A stretch of 49,170 nucleotides of DNA. Origin: Pantoea sp. RIT-PI-b (GTDB lineage Bacteria; Pseudomonadota; Gammaproteobacteria; Enterobacterales; Enterobacteriaceae). The stretch is taken from contig NZ_LGIS01000019.1 of the NCBI RefSeq assembly GCF_001187905.1, forward strand, positions 1-49,170. Reading direction: 5' to 3'. Below are positions 10,040-18,919 of the stretch, in pieces (positions within the stretch are counted from its first letter, which is position 1; each line of letters starts with the position of its first letter). Made by a program: the position numbers and the translations under genes. A model generated the notes under the pieces. It saw only the letters and a list, made by a program, of their open reading frames with translations, had not been told where the DNA came from and did not search any database.

Positions 10040-10921
10040 TCATAGCTGGTGCCAGAACGCATTGATAAGCGGCTCCCCGAGCCGCTTTTTTTGTACGCAC
10101 ACGCCAAGCTCCAGCGGCGCGACAGATTCCACATTCTCCAGCGTTAACACGCGATTGCGCACCGGTTCCGGACTGTTCTCCAGCACCACATCCGGCAGCA
10201 GCGCAATGCCACAACCCAGCGCCACCATCGAGACAATCGCCTCGTGTCCCGAAACCGTGGCGTAAATCTGCGGATTGGGGATGCGCTGGCGGCGGAACCA
10301 TAAATCAATACCGCGGCGCGCAGGCCCTTGTTCCGGCAGGATAAACGGAATTTGCGCCCAATCAGGCTCGTCCTGCGTTGCCTGGCTGCGCACCGGACAA
10401 GGCAGCGCCGGGGCAATCAGCACCAGCGGGATCAGCCCCAGTGGCGTAAAATCTATGCTGGCGGGCAGCGATTCGGGACGACCGGCAATGGCGAGATCGG
10501 CATCACCGGACTGCACCATCTCAATCGCATCGGCGGCGTCACCGGTGGTGAGTTTGATCTCTACCTGCGGATGTTCGGCGCGGAAGCGGTCGAGAATCGG
10601 CGGCAGATGGCTGTATGCGGCCGTCACCGAGCAGAACAGGCGCAGCTCGCCGCTCAGTGACGGGCCGTTTAGATCCATCACATGGCGCAGCTGCTGATAT
10701 TGCAGCAACGTCTGCTGCGCAAACTGGCGCAGGCGCTCACCGGCTTCGGTCAGCGTGACGGTGCGGTTATCACGCAGGAACAGCGCGTGACCGACATCCT
10801 CTTCCAGGCGCTGAATCTGGCGTGAAAGGGTCGATGGGCTGACGTGCATGGCGCGTGCGGTGCGGCCAAAGTGGCAGCTTTCAGCCAGATGAAGGAAGAG
10901 CTTCAGGTCTCGTAAATCCAT
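10040..10921 (-). CDS. ilvY: LysR-type regulator IlvY
   Basis: 293 residues; E. coli IlvY has 297. N-terminal winged HTH (about 16-37, CHFGRTARAMHVSPSTLSRQIQ) and a C-terminal inducer-binding domain. IlvY activates the divergent ilvC when acetolactate or acetohydroxybutyrate accumulates, and represses itself. The gene is divergent from ilvC with a palindromic site between, and convergent with ilvA. Its last codons (…KKRLGEPLINAF…) are written in the hairpin that serves as the ilvA terminator, so part of the C-terminus is fixed by an RNA structure. Confidence 0.96.
   Translation of the reverse strand: MDLRDLKLFLHLAESCHFGRTARAMHVSPSTLSRQIQRLEEDVGHALFLRDNRTVTLTEAGERLRQFAQQTLLQYQQLRHVMDLNGPSLSGELRLFCSVTAAYSHLPPILDRFRAEHPQVEIKLTTGDAADAIEMVQSGDADLAIAGRPESLPASIDFTPLGLIPLVLIAPALPCPVRSQATQDEPDWAQIPFILPEQGPARRGIDLWFRRQRIPNPQIYATVSGHEAIVSMVALGCGIALLPDVVLENSPEPVRNRVLTLENVESVAPLELGVCVQKKRLGEPLINAFWHQL
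10067..10092 (+). terminator. ilvGMEDA terminator, inside ilvY
   Basis: A perfect 9-bp stem AAGCGGCTC / GAGCCGCTT with a CCC loop, followed by a T run to 10092. It begins 27 nt after the ilvA stop and lies wholly within the 3' coding end of ilvY on the other strand. Confidence 0.9.
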
Positions 10922-10944
10922 GCGCGTATCGCCTCAACGTTGTG

Positions 10945-10959
10945 TTGCAAATTTTGCAA
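10945..10959. promoter_or_regulatory. Probable IlvY operator
   Basis: A perfect palindrome TTGCAAA-T-TTTGCAA lies 24 bp from the ilvY start, in the ilvY-ilvC divergent region. A weaker related pair (TTGCTAA at 10967 and TTAAGCAA near 10983-10990) follows. E. coli IlvY binds two tandem operators here, so these are the likely counterparts. Assignment is by position and symmetry. Confidence 0.65.
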
Positions 10960-11082
10960 TGTGACCTTGCTAATATATCAATTTAAGCAACGGATTTCCT
11001 GTCATATGATGGGGTCATTCGCGGCGTAGTTCACATCGCCGTTACTGAACAAAAACAAACACAACATCTAACCGGAGTACCC

Positions 11083-12558
11083 ATGGCTAATTACTTCAAC
11101 ACACTGAATTTGCGCAACCAGTTAGCGCAGCTGGGCAAATGTCGTTTCATGTCACGCGACGAATTCGCTGATGGCGCTAGCTTCCTGAAAGGCAAGAAAG
11201 TGGTCATCGTTGGCTGTGGTGCTCAGGGTCTGAACCAGGGCCTGAACATGCGTGATTCTGGCCTCGACGTGGCCTATGCCCTGCGTGCTGAAGCGATTGC
11301 TGAGAAGCGTGCCTCTTTCCGCAAAGCGACCGATAACGGTTTCAAAGTCGGCACTTACGAAGATCTGATCCCGCAGGCCGATCTGGTAGTAAACCTGACG
11401 CCAGACAAACAGCACTCAGCGGTAGTTCAGGCCGTTCAGCCGTTGATGAAAGATGGCGCTGCGCTGGGTTACTCGCACGGTTTCAACATCGTTGAAGTGG
11501 GCGAAACCATTCGTAAAGACATCACCGTAGTTATGGTGGCGCCGAAGTGCCCAGGTACGGAAGTGCGTGAAGAGTACAAGCGCGGTTTCGGTGTGCCGAC
11601 GCTGATCGCGGTTCACCCGGAGAACGATCCAAAAGGCGAAGGCATGGCGATTGCGAAAGCCTGGGCTGCAGCCACCGGCGGCGACCGTGCTGGCGTGCTG
11701 GAATCTTCTTTCGTTGCAGAAGTGAAATCTGACCTGATGGGTGAGCAGACTATCCTGTGCGGTATGCTGCAGGCCGGTTCTCTGCTGTGCTTCGACAAGC
11801 TGGTGGCTGAAGGTCACGACGCGGCTTATACCGAAAAACTGATTCAGTTCGGCTGGGAAACCATCACCGAATCACTGAAGTTCGGCGGCATCACGCTGAT
11901 GATGGATCGCCTGTCTAACCCGGCGAAAATCCGCGCTTACGCGCTGTCTGAGCAGCTGAAAACCATCATGGCGCCGCTGTTCCAGAAGCACATGGATGAC
12001 ATCATCTCTGGCGAATTCTCCTCAGGCATGATGGCGGACTGGGCTAACGACGACAAAAACCTGCTGACCTGGCGTGAAGAGACCGGCGCAACGGCATTCG
12101 AAAACGCGCCGCAGTTTGAGGGCAAAATCGAAGAGCAGGAGTACTACGACAAAGGTGTTGTAATGGTTGCGATGGTGAAAGCAGGCGTTGAGCTGGCCTT
12201 CGAAACCATGGTTGATGCGGGCATCATCGAAGAGTCGGCTTACTACGAATCACTGCACGAGCTGCCGCTGATTGCCAACACCATCGCCCGTAAGCGTCTG
12301 TATGAAATGAACGTGGTTATCTCTGATACCGCAGAATACGGTAACTACCTGTTCTCCTTCGCCGCGGTTCCATTGCTGAAAGAGTTCATGACCACGCTGC
12401 AGCCGGGCGATCTGGGCAAAGCGATTGAAGGCACGCAGGTTGATAACGCACAGCTGCGCGACGTCAACGAAGCCGTACGTCAGCATCCAATCGAATCAGT
12501 AGGCCGCAAACTGCGTGGCTACATGACCGACATGAAACGTATCGCTGTCGCTGGCTAA
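11083..12558 (+). CDS. ilvC: Ketol-acid reductoisomerase
   Basis: 491 residues, the long class II form typical of enterobacteria. An NADPH- and Mg-dependent enzyme that isomerises and reduces acetolactate and acetohydroxybutyrate to dihydroxy acids. Rossmann motif [14 protein letters not shown] near 37-50; GYSHGFNI and the knotted helical domain with Mg ligands ([11 protein letters not shown], about 217-227) follow, with a second duplicated C-terminal domain. An SD (CCGGAG) precedes the ATG by 7 nt. Transcribed alone under IlvY, and ends in its own terminator. Confidence 0.97.
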   Translation: MANYFNTLNLRNQLAQLGKCRFMSRDEFADGASFLKGKKVVIVGCGAQGLNQGLNMRDSGLDVAYALRAEAIAEKRASFRKATDNGFKVGTYEDLIPQADLVVNLTPDKQHSAVVQAVQPLMKDGAALGYSHGFNIVEVGETIRKDITVVMVAPKCPGTEVREEYKRGFGVPTLIAVHPENDPKGEGMAIAKAWAAATGGDRAGVLESSFVAEVKSDLMGEQTILCGMLQAGSLLCFDKLVAEGHDAAYTEKLIQFGWETITESLKFGGITLMMDRLSNPAKIRAYALSEQLKTIMAPLFQKHMDDIISGEFSSGMMADWANDDKNLLTWREETGATAFENAPQFEGKIEEQEYYDKGVVMVAMVKAGVELAFETMVDAGIIEESAYYESLHELPLIANTIARKRLYEMNVVISDTAEYGNYLFSFAAVPLLKEFMTTLQPGDLGKAIEGTQVDNAQLRDVNEAVRQHPIESVGRKLRGYMTDMKRIAVAG

Positions 12559-12591
12559 GCCACGCGCGACACAGTTTTCAGCAGAATGAAG

Positions 12592-12618
12592 AAACCCCGG
12601 CTTGCCGGGGTTTTTTTT
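12592..12618 (+). terminator. ilvC terminator
   Basis: Stem AAACCCCGG / CCGGGGTTT, loop CTTG, then five further T residues; it starts 33 nt after the ilvC stop. Confidence 0.95.
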
Positions 12619-12642
12619 AATTAGTGCTCGCTGTTGCTCTAT

Positions 12643-12789
12643 GTATGTACTCGCTGTCCCCCATCCCGGCCCCTCCTCGGTCCTCCCCCATGAATGGGGG
12701 AGGAAGATGCTGCCATATGTTAGTTCTGAAGCTGCATGTGGCAGCGTCTCCTTCCCCCGCTTGCGGGGAGGGGGACAGCAAGCACATAC
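12643..12789. repeat. Long palindromic repeat, copy 1
   Basis: About 147 bp. Its ends are inverted (GTATGTACTCGCTGTCCCC and, read on the other strand from the right end, GTATGTGCTTGCTGTCCCC). Inside are three smaller inverted repeats: CTCCCCCATgaATGGGGGAG, GATGCTGCCA with TGGCAGCGTC, and CTTCCCCCGC with GCGGGGAGGG. The RNA could fold into one long branched hairpin. The same modules recur at 31177-31360. This is an intergenic repeat, comparable in style to ERIC elements but different in sequence; it does not encode protein although short ORFs cross it. Confidence 0.8.
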
Positions 12790-12813
12790 GAACCAGAGTA
12801 CAGCACCGCTCAA

Positions 12814-14148
12814 TCACACCGCTTCATACAGCGTCTGATTGCGCGTCTCTTTACAAGCAATCAGCGCGATCAGCGTCAACACCGCCATTGAAGCCAAATA
12901 GAAACCCACCGCCTGCAAACCGTAGTTCGCATTCAACCAGGTGGCGATATACGGCGCCACGGATGCACCAAGAATCGACGACAAGTTGTAAGAGAAAGAC
13001 GCGCCGGTATAGCGCACTTCAGTCGGGAACAACTCCGGCAGCAGCGCGCCCATTGGACCAAACGTCAGCCCCATAATGCTTAAGCCCAGGATCAGGAAGC
13101 CCATCACCAGCACCTGAGAACCGGAACCCAGCAGCATTGGGAACATCAGTGCGAAGGCGATAATCATCAGCGTAATGGTGATCATGGTTTTACGACGGCC
13201 AAAGCGATCGGCCATCAGACCGGCAATCGGTACCATCACACCAAAACCAATCACCGCCACCATCAGCATCCACAGGAAGCTGTTACGCGAATAGCCAAGG
13301 CCGGCCGGCGCGGGCGCAGTACCGTAGCTCATTGAGTAGACGGTCATAATATAGAACAAGGTATAGGTGGCCAGCATGATGAAGGTGCCAAGAATCGTCG
13401 CTGTCATATGCTTGCTCAGCAGCGTGCCAATCGGCATTTTCACCTGCTTATTCTCTTTCTGCACTTTGGCGAACACCGGGCTTTCATGCAGCGAAACGCG
13501 TACATACAGACCAATCAACACCAGCACCGCAGAGAGAATAAACGGCACGCGCCAGCCCCAGTTCATGAACTGCTCATCGGTCAGCAGCCAGGAAAGCAGC
13601 AGGAAAGTACCGTTAGCGAAGAAGAAGCCAATCGGCGCGCCAAGCTGTGGGAACGAACCATAAAGCGCGCGTTTCTTCGCCGGCGCATTCTCGGTAGCCA
13701 GCAGGGCTGCACCGCCCCATTCTCCGCCCAGGCCAAGACCCTGACCAAAACGTGCCAGCGCCAGCAGCAGCGGAGCAGCCACACCAATCGTTTGATAGCT
13801 CGGCAGCAAACCAATCAGCACCGTAGAAACGCCCATAGTCAGCAGCGATGCGACCAGTGTGGCTTTACGACCGACGCGGTCGCCAAAGTGGCCAAATACG
13901 GCAGAACCAATTGGACGCGCAACAAAGGCGATAGCGAAGGTCGCCAGCGACTGTAGCGTGGCGACGGTAGGATCGCCCTGCGGGAAGAAGATGTGCGGGA
14001 AAATAATCACCGCGGCGGTGGCATAGATATAGAAATCGAAGAACTCAATGGCAGTGCCGACCAGCGATGCCACAACCACTTTGCCACGTGAATTAACCGG
14101 CGTTTCGTCGTGTTTTTTGTCGAGTGTTTCTGTGATGGAGGCTTGCAT
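12814..14148 (-). CDS. yhjE: MFS metabolite:H+ symporter (YhjE-like)
   Basis: 444 residues with about 12 membrane helices, of the metabolite:H+ symporter (MHS) branch that includes ShiA, ProP and KgtP. It matches E. coli YhjE almost throughout, for example IEFFDFYIYATAAVI, the loop motif GHFGDRVGRKATL, and GEWGGAALLATE. The substrate of YhjE is not known, so none is proposed. The neighbour yhjD then yhjC lies upstream in the same order as E. coli. The gene is read from a 289-bp upstream region holding two nested inverted repeats. It directly follows the long repeat and faces ilvC. Confidence 0.93.
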   Translation of the reverse strand: MQASITETLDKKHDETPVNSRGKVVVASLVGTAIEFFDFYIYATAAVIIFPHIFFPQGDPTVATLQSLATFAIAFVARPIGSAVFGHFGDRVGRKATLVASLLTMGVSTVLIGLLPSYQTIGVAAPLLLALARFGQGLGLGGEWGGAALLATENAPAKKRALYGSFPQLGAPIGFFFANGTFLLLSWLLTDEQFMNWGWRVPFILSAVLVLIGLYVRVSLHESPVFAKVQKENKQVKMPIGTLLSKHMTATILGTFIMLATYTLFYIMTVYSMSYGTAPAPAGLGYSRNSFLWMLMVAVIGFGVMVPIAGLMADRFGRRKTMITITLMIIAFALMFPMLLGSGSQVLVMGFLILGLSIMGLTFGPMGALLPELFPTEVRYTGASFSYNLSSILGASVAPYIATWLNANYGLQAVGFYLASMAVLTLIALIACKETRNQTLYEAV

Positions 14149-14300
14149 AAGTGTTTCTTAATTGTAAATGTAGACAGAGAATCTTACGCACCTGGTTTGC
14201 GGCATTCAATGGCGAAAAACCGCGTCAGACCGGGCTTTTTCGCCGAATAAGTGGATAATTTCTGAGTTGCAGCGATCAATGGCGGATGGGAACGGGAAGT

Positions 14301-14398
14301 GTCACTTTTTTGGCGGGAATCTCTGCAAAAGGGCCAAATTAAAGTGACCCTTCAGCGTTTCCTGCTGGTTTTTGCGGAAAAAATAGCCAGCAGGAAAC
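14301..14398. repeat. Two tandem inverted repeats upstream of yhjE
   Basis: First pair: GTCACTTT (14301-14308) with AAAGTGAC (14341-14348). Second pair: GTTTCCTGCTGG (14357-14368) with CCAGCAGGAAAC (14387-14398), a perfect 12-bp stem with an 18-nt loop. They lie between yhjD (ends 14438) and yhjE (starts 14148). On the minus strand neither has a following U run, so a simple yhjD terminator is not supported; on the plus strand the second stem is followed by ATTTTTAG. Possible operator, mRNA stabiliser or small RNA. Confidence 0.6.
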
Positions 14399-14437
14399 AT
14401 TTTTAGCTAGTAGGGCATTTGTAACAATCCCGTCTGC

Positions 14438-15445
14438 TTATTTTGCCTGATGCGGCTGCGGCATCTCTTTATCATCTTTGTATTTCGCAGTAGCGATCCA
14501 CGCCGCGCAGAACAGCGTCAAACGCGCAAAGAAGTAGAAAAACGCCATCAAGCCAAGCACCGAACCAAAAGCCGCGCCAGACGGCGAGGTTGCCAGCTTC
14601 GGCAGCGTCAGCGTCATAACAAACTTGATCACCTCAAAGCCAATCGCCGCCAGCAGCGTGCCGCGGAACAGCGCTTTTTTACGTGGCTTGTGGCGCGGCA
14701 AAATCCAGAAGATCCACAGGAACAGCAGATAGTTAGCGAAGATGGAGATCGACAGCGCAATCACCGTCATCGCCGGACGCAGCCACTCAATATCCTCTAG
14801 CCCCAGCGCATTAACGATGGCCGCCTGCGCCGCACCGGCAATCGAGGTCAGCGACAGCGTAATCACCAGCGCAAACATCAAACCGAGCAGCGACAGCAGA
14901 TCGCGCGCGTACTTCTTCCAAAACTTCTCCTGATCGTCTGGCTTACGTTCCCAGACGTCGCGCGACTGGGCACGCACCGCTTCACGCAGATTGCCCATCC
15001 AGTTAATGCCGGAGTAAAGCGCCAGCAGCAAACCGGTTATTCCCACCGTAGCACGCTGCTGAATCGCGGTATTCACCGTGTTCTTCAGCGTAGTTGCCAG
15101 CGTCGGATCGCTGATGCTGTTAACGATTTTGTTGATCAACTCGGTGAGCAAATCCTGATTCGACGCCAGCACAAAGCCGACCGCCGCAAAGGAGACCATC
15201 AAAATCGGTATCAGGGAGAGAAATGAGAAGTAAGTGATGGCTGCACCAAACTGGCTGCCGAGGCGATCGTTAAAGCGCTCCAGCGCGCGCATAAAGTGCG
15301 CCACCGCCGGAATCGCCTGAAACCAGGCGGCGAAGCGCGACACATTTTGGATTGAGCCATCCACGGTTTTATTGCCGGTTTTAATATCAATCAGCGGCTT
15401 GGTTTCTGCCTCAGCCGCTGTCTCTTTAGGGGTTTTGTCCGTCAT
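14438..15445 (-). CDS. yhjD: Inner membrane protein YhjD (YihY family)
   Basis: 335 residues with a charged cytoplasmic N-terminus of about 45 residues, then about six membrane helices. Strong match to E. coli YhjD (FNDRLGSQFGAAITYFSFLS, YSGINWMGNLREAVRAQSRDVWER, FGSVLGLMAFFYFFARLTLF in part). It belongs to the YihY/BrkB family, whose biochemical role is unclear; in E. coli a YhjD variant allows growth without Kdo by helping lipid IVA export, suggesting a link to lipid transport. The charged end HQAK and the DDKEMPQPHQAK tail are cytoplasmic. It probably has its own promoter, 45 bp after yhjC ends. Confidence 0.92.
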   Translation of the reverse strand: MTDKTPKETAAEAETKPLIDIKTGNKTVDGSIQNVSRFAAWFQAIPAVAHFMRALERFNDRLGSQFGAAITYFSFLSLIPILMVSFAAVGFVLASNQDLLTELINKIVNSISDPTLATTLKNTVNTAIQQRATVGITGLLLALYSGINWMGNLREAVRAQSRDVWERKPDDQEKFWKKYARDLLSLLGLMFALVITLSLTSIAGAAQAAIVNALGLEDIEWLRPAMTVIALSISIFANYLLFLWIFWILPRHKPRKKALFRGTLLAAIGFEVIKFVMTLTLPKLATSPSGAAFGSVLGLMAFFYFFARLTLFCAAWIATAKYKDDKEMPQPHQAK

Positions 15446-15490
15446 AGACGATAGTTATCCTGTTCACTGCGAAAATACAATTATAGCGTC

Positions 15491-16390
15491 TTATGTCACA
15501 TACTCTTGTAGGACTTGGCTGAGCCACTCCATAAACACCCGCACGCGGCGCGCCACGTTACGGCGATGCGGATAAAGCAGCGAGATCGGCATCGGTTTAG
15601 CCGGGAAGTGATGCAGCACTTCAACCAGCTTTCCTGATTCCAGCAGCGGCTGTACGCCAATCGCCGGCACCTGAATAATGCCGAGCCCGGCCATACACGC
15701 GGCGCGATAGGTTTCAGTACTGTTTACCGTCACCACGCCACCGGTTTGAATGTAATGACACTGTTTGCCATCGAAATACTCAAAACCTTGCGAAGGCTGC
15801 CCAAGCTGCTGGCTGTAATGCACCATCGCGTGTTGCGACAGATCTTCCAGCCGCACCGGCATGCCGAAACGGGAAAGGTAGTCGGCACTGGCGCAGTTAA
15901 TCAAGGCGTGCGAGCCAATTTTTCGCGCAATCAGGCCGGAATCTTTCAGCTCACCCACGCGTACCACGCAGTCAAAGCCTTCACGAATCACATCCACCTG
16001 GCGGTCGCTGCTGCTCAGCTCAATTTCGAGCCCAGGATAGTGCTGCAAAAACTCCGGCAGACGCGGCAACACAAAGCCGGTCGCCATCGCCACCGACATA
16101 TCCACCCGCAGCTTGCCGCTTAAGGTGCCGGGATCGTGCTGGAACAGGCTGTCCATGTCGTCGAGCATCGACAACAAATCGAGACAGCGATCGTAATAGA
16201 CCAAACCATCCTGCGTCAGATGCACGCGGCGCGTGGTGCGATGCAGCAAGCGCGTACCCATTTGATTTTCCAGCGCCTGAAGCTGGCGCGATACGCTGCC
16301 TTTCGGTAAACCCAGACTTTCTGCCGCGCGGGTAAAACTGCCCATTTCGGCCACCCGCACAAACACCTGCATTGCGTGAATTTTATCCAT
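15491..16390 (-). CDS. yhjC: LysR-type regulator (YhjC-like)
   Basis: 299 residues, the same as E. coli YhjC, and it sits next to yhjD as there. N-terminal HTH (about 15-35, MGSFTRAAESLGLPKGSVSR) and the C-terminal substrate-binding domain of the CrgA-like LysR group. The start MDKIHAMQVF at 16390 matches E. coli; a GTG three codons upstream is also open. It is divergent from a short-chain dehydrogenase at 16506, which is its likely target here because LysR genes of this group commonly control an adjacent divergent oxidoreductase. Effector unknown. Confidence 0.85.
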   Translation of the reverse strand: MDKIHAMQVFVRVAEMGSFTRAAESLGLPKGSVSRQLQALENQMGTRLLHRTTRRVHLTQDGLVYYDRCLDLLSMLDDMDSLFQHDPGTLSGKLRVDMSVAMATGFVLPRLPEFLQHYPGLEIELSSSDRQVDVIREGFDCVVRVGELKDSGLIARKIGSHALINCASADYLSRFGMPVRLEDLSQHAMVHYSQQLGQPSQGFEYFDGKQCHYIQTGGVVTVNSTETYRAACMAGLGIIQVPAIGVQPLLESGKLVEVLHHFPAKPMPISLLYPHRRNVARRVRVFMEWLSQVLQEYVT

Positions 16391-16505
16391 GTTGTGCACC
16401 GATTGTTGTTGTTAGTGAAACAGTGCTGCGTATTCCTCTGCGTTTATAGATCAATTATTCGCGAATATCCTTATCCGGTGTTCAATTTTCCAACTGGAGC
16501 GAAAC

Positions 16506-17264
16506 ATGAGTCATAAAATTGCATTGATTACCGGCGGAAATCGCGGTTTAGGTAAGAATGGGGCGCTGAAACTGGCCGCCAAAGGCACCGATATCCTGTT
16601 TACCTATCGCGGTCATGCGGATGAAGCACAGGCGGTGGTGCAAGAGATTGAAGCGCTGGGCGCGCGTGCGGTGGCGCTGCAGCTGGATGTTGGCGACACC
16701 GGTAAGTTCGATGACTTCGTGGCGCAGGTGAAAGAGGCGCTGCAAAAAACCTGGCAACGCGACAACTTTGATTATTTAGTGAACAACGCCGGCCACGGTC
16801 ACTACAAGCTCTTTGCCGAGACCACAGAGGATGAGTTTGATGCGCTGGTGAATGTGCACTTCAAAGGGCCGTTCTTCCTGACGCAAAAACTGTTGCCGCT
16901 AATCATCGATGGTGGACGCATCCTGAATATCTCCAGCGGCTTAACCCGATTGACGCTGCCAGGTTCGGGCACTTACGCCGCAATCAAAGGGGCGATGGAG
17001 GTGTTAACCCGTTATCAGGCGAAGGAGCTGGGCGAGCGCCATATTCGCGTCAACATTCTGGCACCTGGCGCGATTGAAACTGACTTTGGCGGCGGTCGCG
17101 TGCGTGATACCAAAGATCTCAACGATCATATTGCCTCGGTTACCGCGCTGGGCCGTGTCGGCTTGCCAGATGATATCGGTGATGCGATTAGCGCGATTCT
17201 CAGCGATGAAACCGGCTGGATTACCGCACAACGCATTGAAGCCTCAGGCGGCCAGGCACTGTAA
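16506..17264 (+). CDS. Short-chain dehydrogenase/reductase
   Basis: 252 residues, classical SDR fold. Cofactor motif TGGNRGLG (9-16), NNAG near residue 95, catalytic Ser in NISSG (about 144) and the YxxxK pair in TYAAIKGAMEV (about 157-161). These are all the residues needed for an active NAD(P)H-dependent oxidoreductase; the RG after TGGN and the acidic/basic pattern at the end of beta-2 (YRGH) favour NADPH. The substrate cannot be told. The ATG follows CTGGAG (about 16494-16499). Divergent from the yhjC-like LysR gene; a REP-like repeat starts 4 bp after the stop. Confidence 0.9.
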   Translation: MSHKIALITGGNRGLGKNGALKLAAKGTDILFTYRGHADEAQAVVQEIEALGARAVALQLDVGDTGKFDDFVAQVKEALQKTWQRDNFDYLVNNAGHGHYKLFAETTEDEFDALVNVHFKGPFFLTQKLLPLIIDGGRILNISSGLTRLTLPGSGTYAAIKGAMEVLTRYQAKELGERHIRVNILAPGAIETDFGGGRVRDTKDLNDHIASVTALGRVGLPDDIGDAISAILSDETGWITAQRIEASGGQAL

Positions 17265-17267
17265 TCC

Positions 17268-17337
17268 GTAGGGTCGCCATTCATGGCGACCTCATTAAAC
17301 AGCGACGCCAGCAGGTTGCCATAAATGGCAACCTTAC
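17268..17337. repeat. REP-like pair A
   Basis: A GTAGGG-led hairpin GGTCGCC-attcat-GGCGACC (17268-17291) is followed by an oppositely oriented relative GGTTGCC-ataaat-GGCAACC ending in CTTAC (17314-17337). The right end overlaps the last bases of the phzF-family gene (stop at 17334-17336). Part of a dispersed family in this window. Confidence 0.85.
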
Positions 17338-18182
17338 AACGTAATCGTCCCGTCAATCACCGTCACGGTTTGGCCACCAATCCAGATCGCTTCATGCGTA
17401 AAACTCACCTGAATCCGACCTTCACGCTGAATCGCGCTGCCCTGACGCGCCCGGTAATCTTGCGTTTGGCCCTGTGCCGCCAGGTAGCGCGCCAGACAGG
17501 CATTGGCGCTACCGGTGACCGGATCTTCGGTCAAACTGCCGTTCTCAACCAGCAACGCGCGCACTTCATACTGCTCATTCTCACCCGAGGGCAGCGCGCC
17601 AAAAATCGCAGTGCCGTTAACGTCGGCATGTTGATGTAAACGGTGTAAATCAGAGGCTGACGGCACCACATCCAGCACCGCCTGCGCGCTGCTCAGCGGA
17701 ATCAGCAGCCAGCGAATGCCCATATCGACGATGGTCGGCGTCTGGCTGAGATCGAAAGCTTCGCTGTTTAACGCACTGCTCATCAACGCATCGCTGAAGG
17801 GCGTTAAGGTGGCTGCGGGCGCAGCAAAAGCCAGCGCGCCATCATCGCTGATTTTCACCTCCACCAGACCAACGCCGCACTCCTGCACGATTTTGCCCGG
17901 CGTTTTCAGCGGCCAACCAGCTTCCAGCAGCGCATGCGCGGTGCCGAGCGTAGGATGACCGGCAAACGGCAGTTCGCCTTCAACGGTAAAAATACGCACG
18001 CGGTAATCCGCCGCCTGATCCTGTGGCGGCAGCACAAAGGTGGTTTCCGATAGGTTGGTCCAGCGCGCAATCGCTGCCAGCTGCGCATCACTCAATCCCT
18101 GTGCATCCATGATCACCGCCAGCGGATTACCTTTAAACGCCGATGAGGTAAACACATCCACTTGTTTAAATGCGACCTTCAT
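17334..18182 (-). CDS. PhzF-family isomerase-like protein
   Basis: 282 residues, the usual size for PhzF/YddE proteins, built of two diaminopimelate-epimerase-like halves. The catalytic glutamate is in the NLSETTFVLPP motif near residue 44; GELPFAGHPTLGTAHALLEAG and the C-terminal DPVTGSANACLARYLA motifs are intact. PhzF isomerises dihydro-hydroxyanthranilate in phenazine synthesis, but lone copies like this (no other phz genes nearby) have unknown substrates. The ATG at 18182 is chosen over the GTG at 18188 because AGGAAGGAG ends 5 nt before it. Divergent from the GST gene. Confidence 0.88.
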   Translation of the reverse strand: MKVAFKQVDVFTSSAFKGNPLAVIMDAQGLSDAQLAAIARWTNLSETTFVLPPQDQAADYRVRIFTVEGELPFAGHPTLGTAHALLEAGWPLKTPGKIVQECGVGLVEVKISDDGALAFAAPAATLTPFSDALMSSALNSEAFDLSQTPTIVDMGIRWLLIPLSSAQAVLDVVPSASDLHRLHQHADVNGTAIFGALPSGENEQYEVRALLVENGSLTEDPVTGSANACLARYLAAQGQTQDYRARQGSAIQREGRIQVSFTHEAIWIGGQTVTVIDGTITL

Positions 18183-18295
18183 TGTCACTCCTTCCTCGTT
18201 GAGGTTGTCTGAAATCCAGATTTACATCCTGCCGATTGCGAAAGATCAGCATCAGGGCTATGAATAGATTAAGAATTCTGCAATCGGAGTCTGCA

Positions 18296-18919
18296 ATGTT
18301 AAAAGTTCTTGGCCGTACTTCTTCAATTAATGTGCGAAAAGTTCTGTGGCTGTGCGCAGAACTGGATATCGCGTATGAATCTGAACCCTGGGGCGACGAT
18401 CCGCAATCGCTGCACTCAGCAGAATTTATGGCGCTCAATCCCAACGCGATGGTCCCGGTGATGATCGAGGACGATTTCGTGTTGTGGGAATCCAACACCA
18501 TTTTGCGCTATCTGGCGAACAGCAACGGCGGCGACTGGCTCTATCCCGAAAATCCGCGCGCGCGGGCACCGGTTGATCAGTGGATGGATTGGCAAGCCAC
18601 CGAACTGAACACGTCCTGGCGCTACGCGTTTATGTCGCTGGTACGCAACTCGCCAGCGCACCAGGATCCGCGCTTGCTGGCCGCTGCCGTCAAAGGCTGG
18701 TCGCACACCATGAACATTCTTAACCAGCATTTGGAAAAAACCGGGCGCTACGTCGCAGGCCGTAATTTCTCGCTGGCGGATATTCCGGTTGGGCTGGCGG
18801 TGAATCGCTGGTTCGAAACACCGCTGGAGCATCCTCACTTCCCGGCGGTGCAAACCTATTACGAGCGCCTGACCGAGCGCGAGCCTTACACCACCTGGGG
18901 CCGCAACGGCAAACCCTGA
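18296..18919 (+). CDS. Glutathione S-transferase (GstB-like)
   Basis: 207 residues, cytosolic GST fold: thioredoxin-like N-domain (about 1-80) with GRTSSINVRKVLW at the active site, NPNAMVPVM (cis-Pro loop) and the glutathione-binding ESNTILRYLA motif; then an all-helical C-domain. It resembles E. coli GstB (GRNNSTNVKKVL, ESNAIVRYLA), which acts on haloacetates. The start at 18296 has GGAG 7 nt upstream and matches GstB; an upstream in-frame start at 18236 has no such site. Its last 34 bp overlap the 3' end of the convergent MocR gene. Confidence 0.9.
   Translation: MLKVLGRTSSINVRKVLWLCAELDIAYESEPWGDDPQSLHSAEFMALNPNAMVPVMIEDDFVLWESNTILRYLANSNGGDWLYPENPRARAPVDQWMDWQATELNTSWRYAFMSLVRNSPAHQDPRLLAAAVKGWSHTMNILNQHLEKTGRYVAGRNFSLADIPVGLAVNRWFETPLEHPHFPAVQTYYERLTEREPYTTWGRNGKP

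Noticed and set aside
17334..18182. A phenazine biosynthesis cluster
   Set aside because: Only a lone PhzF-family gene is present; no phzA/B/C/D/E/G neighbours.
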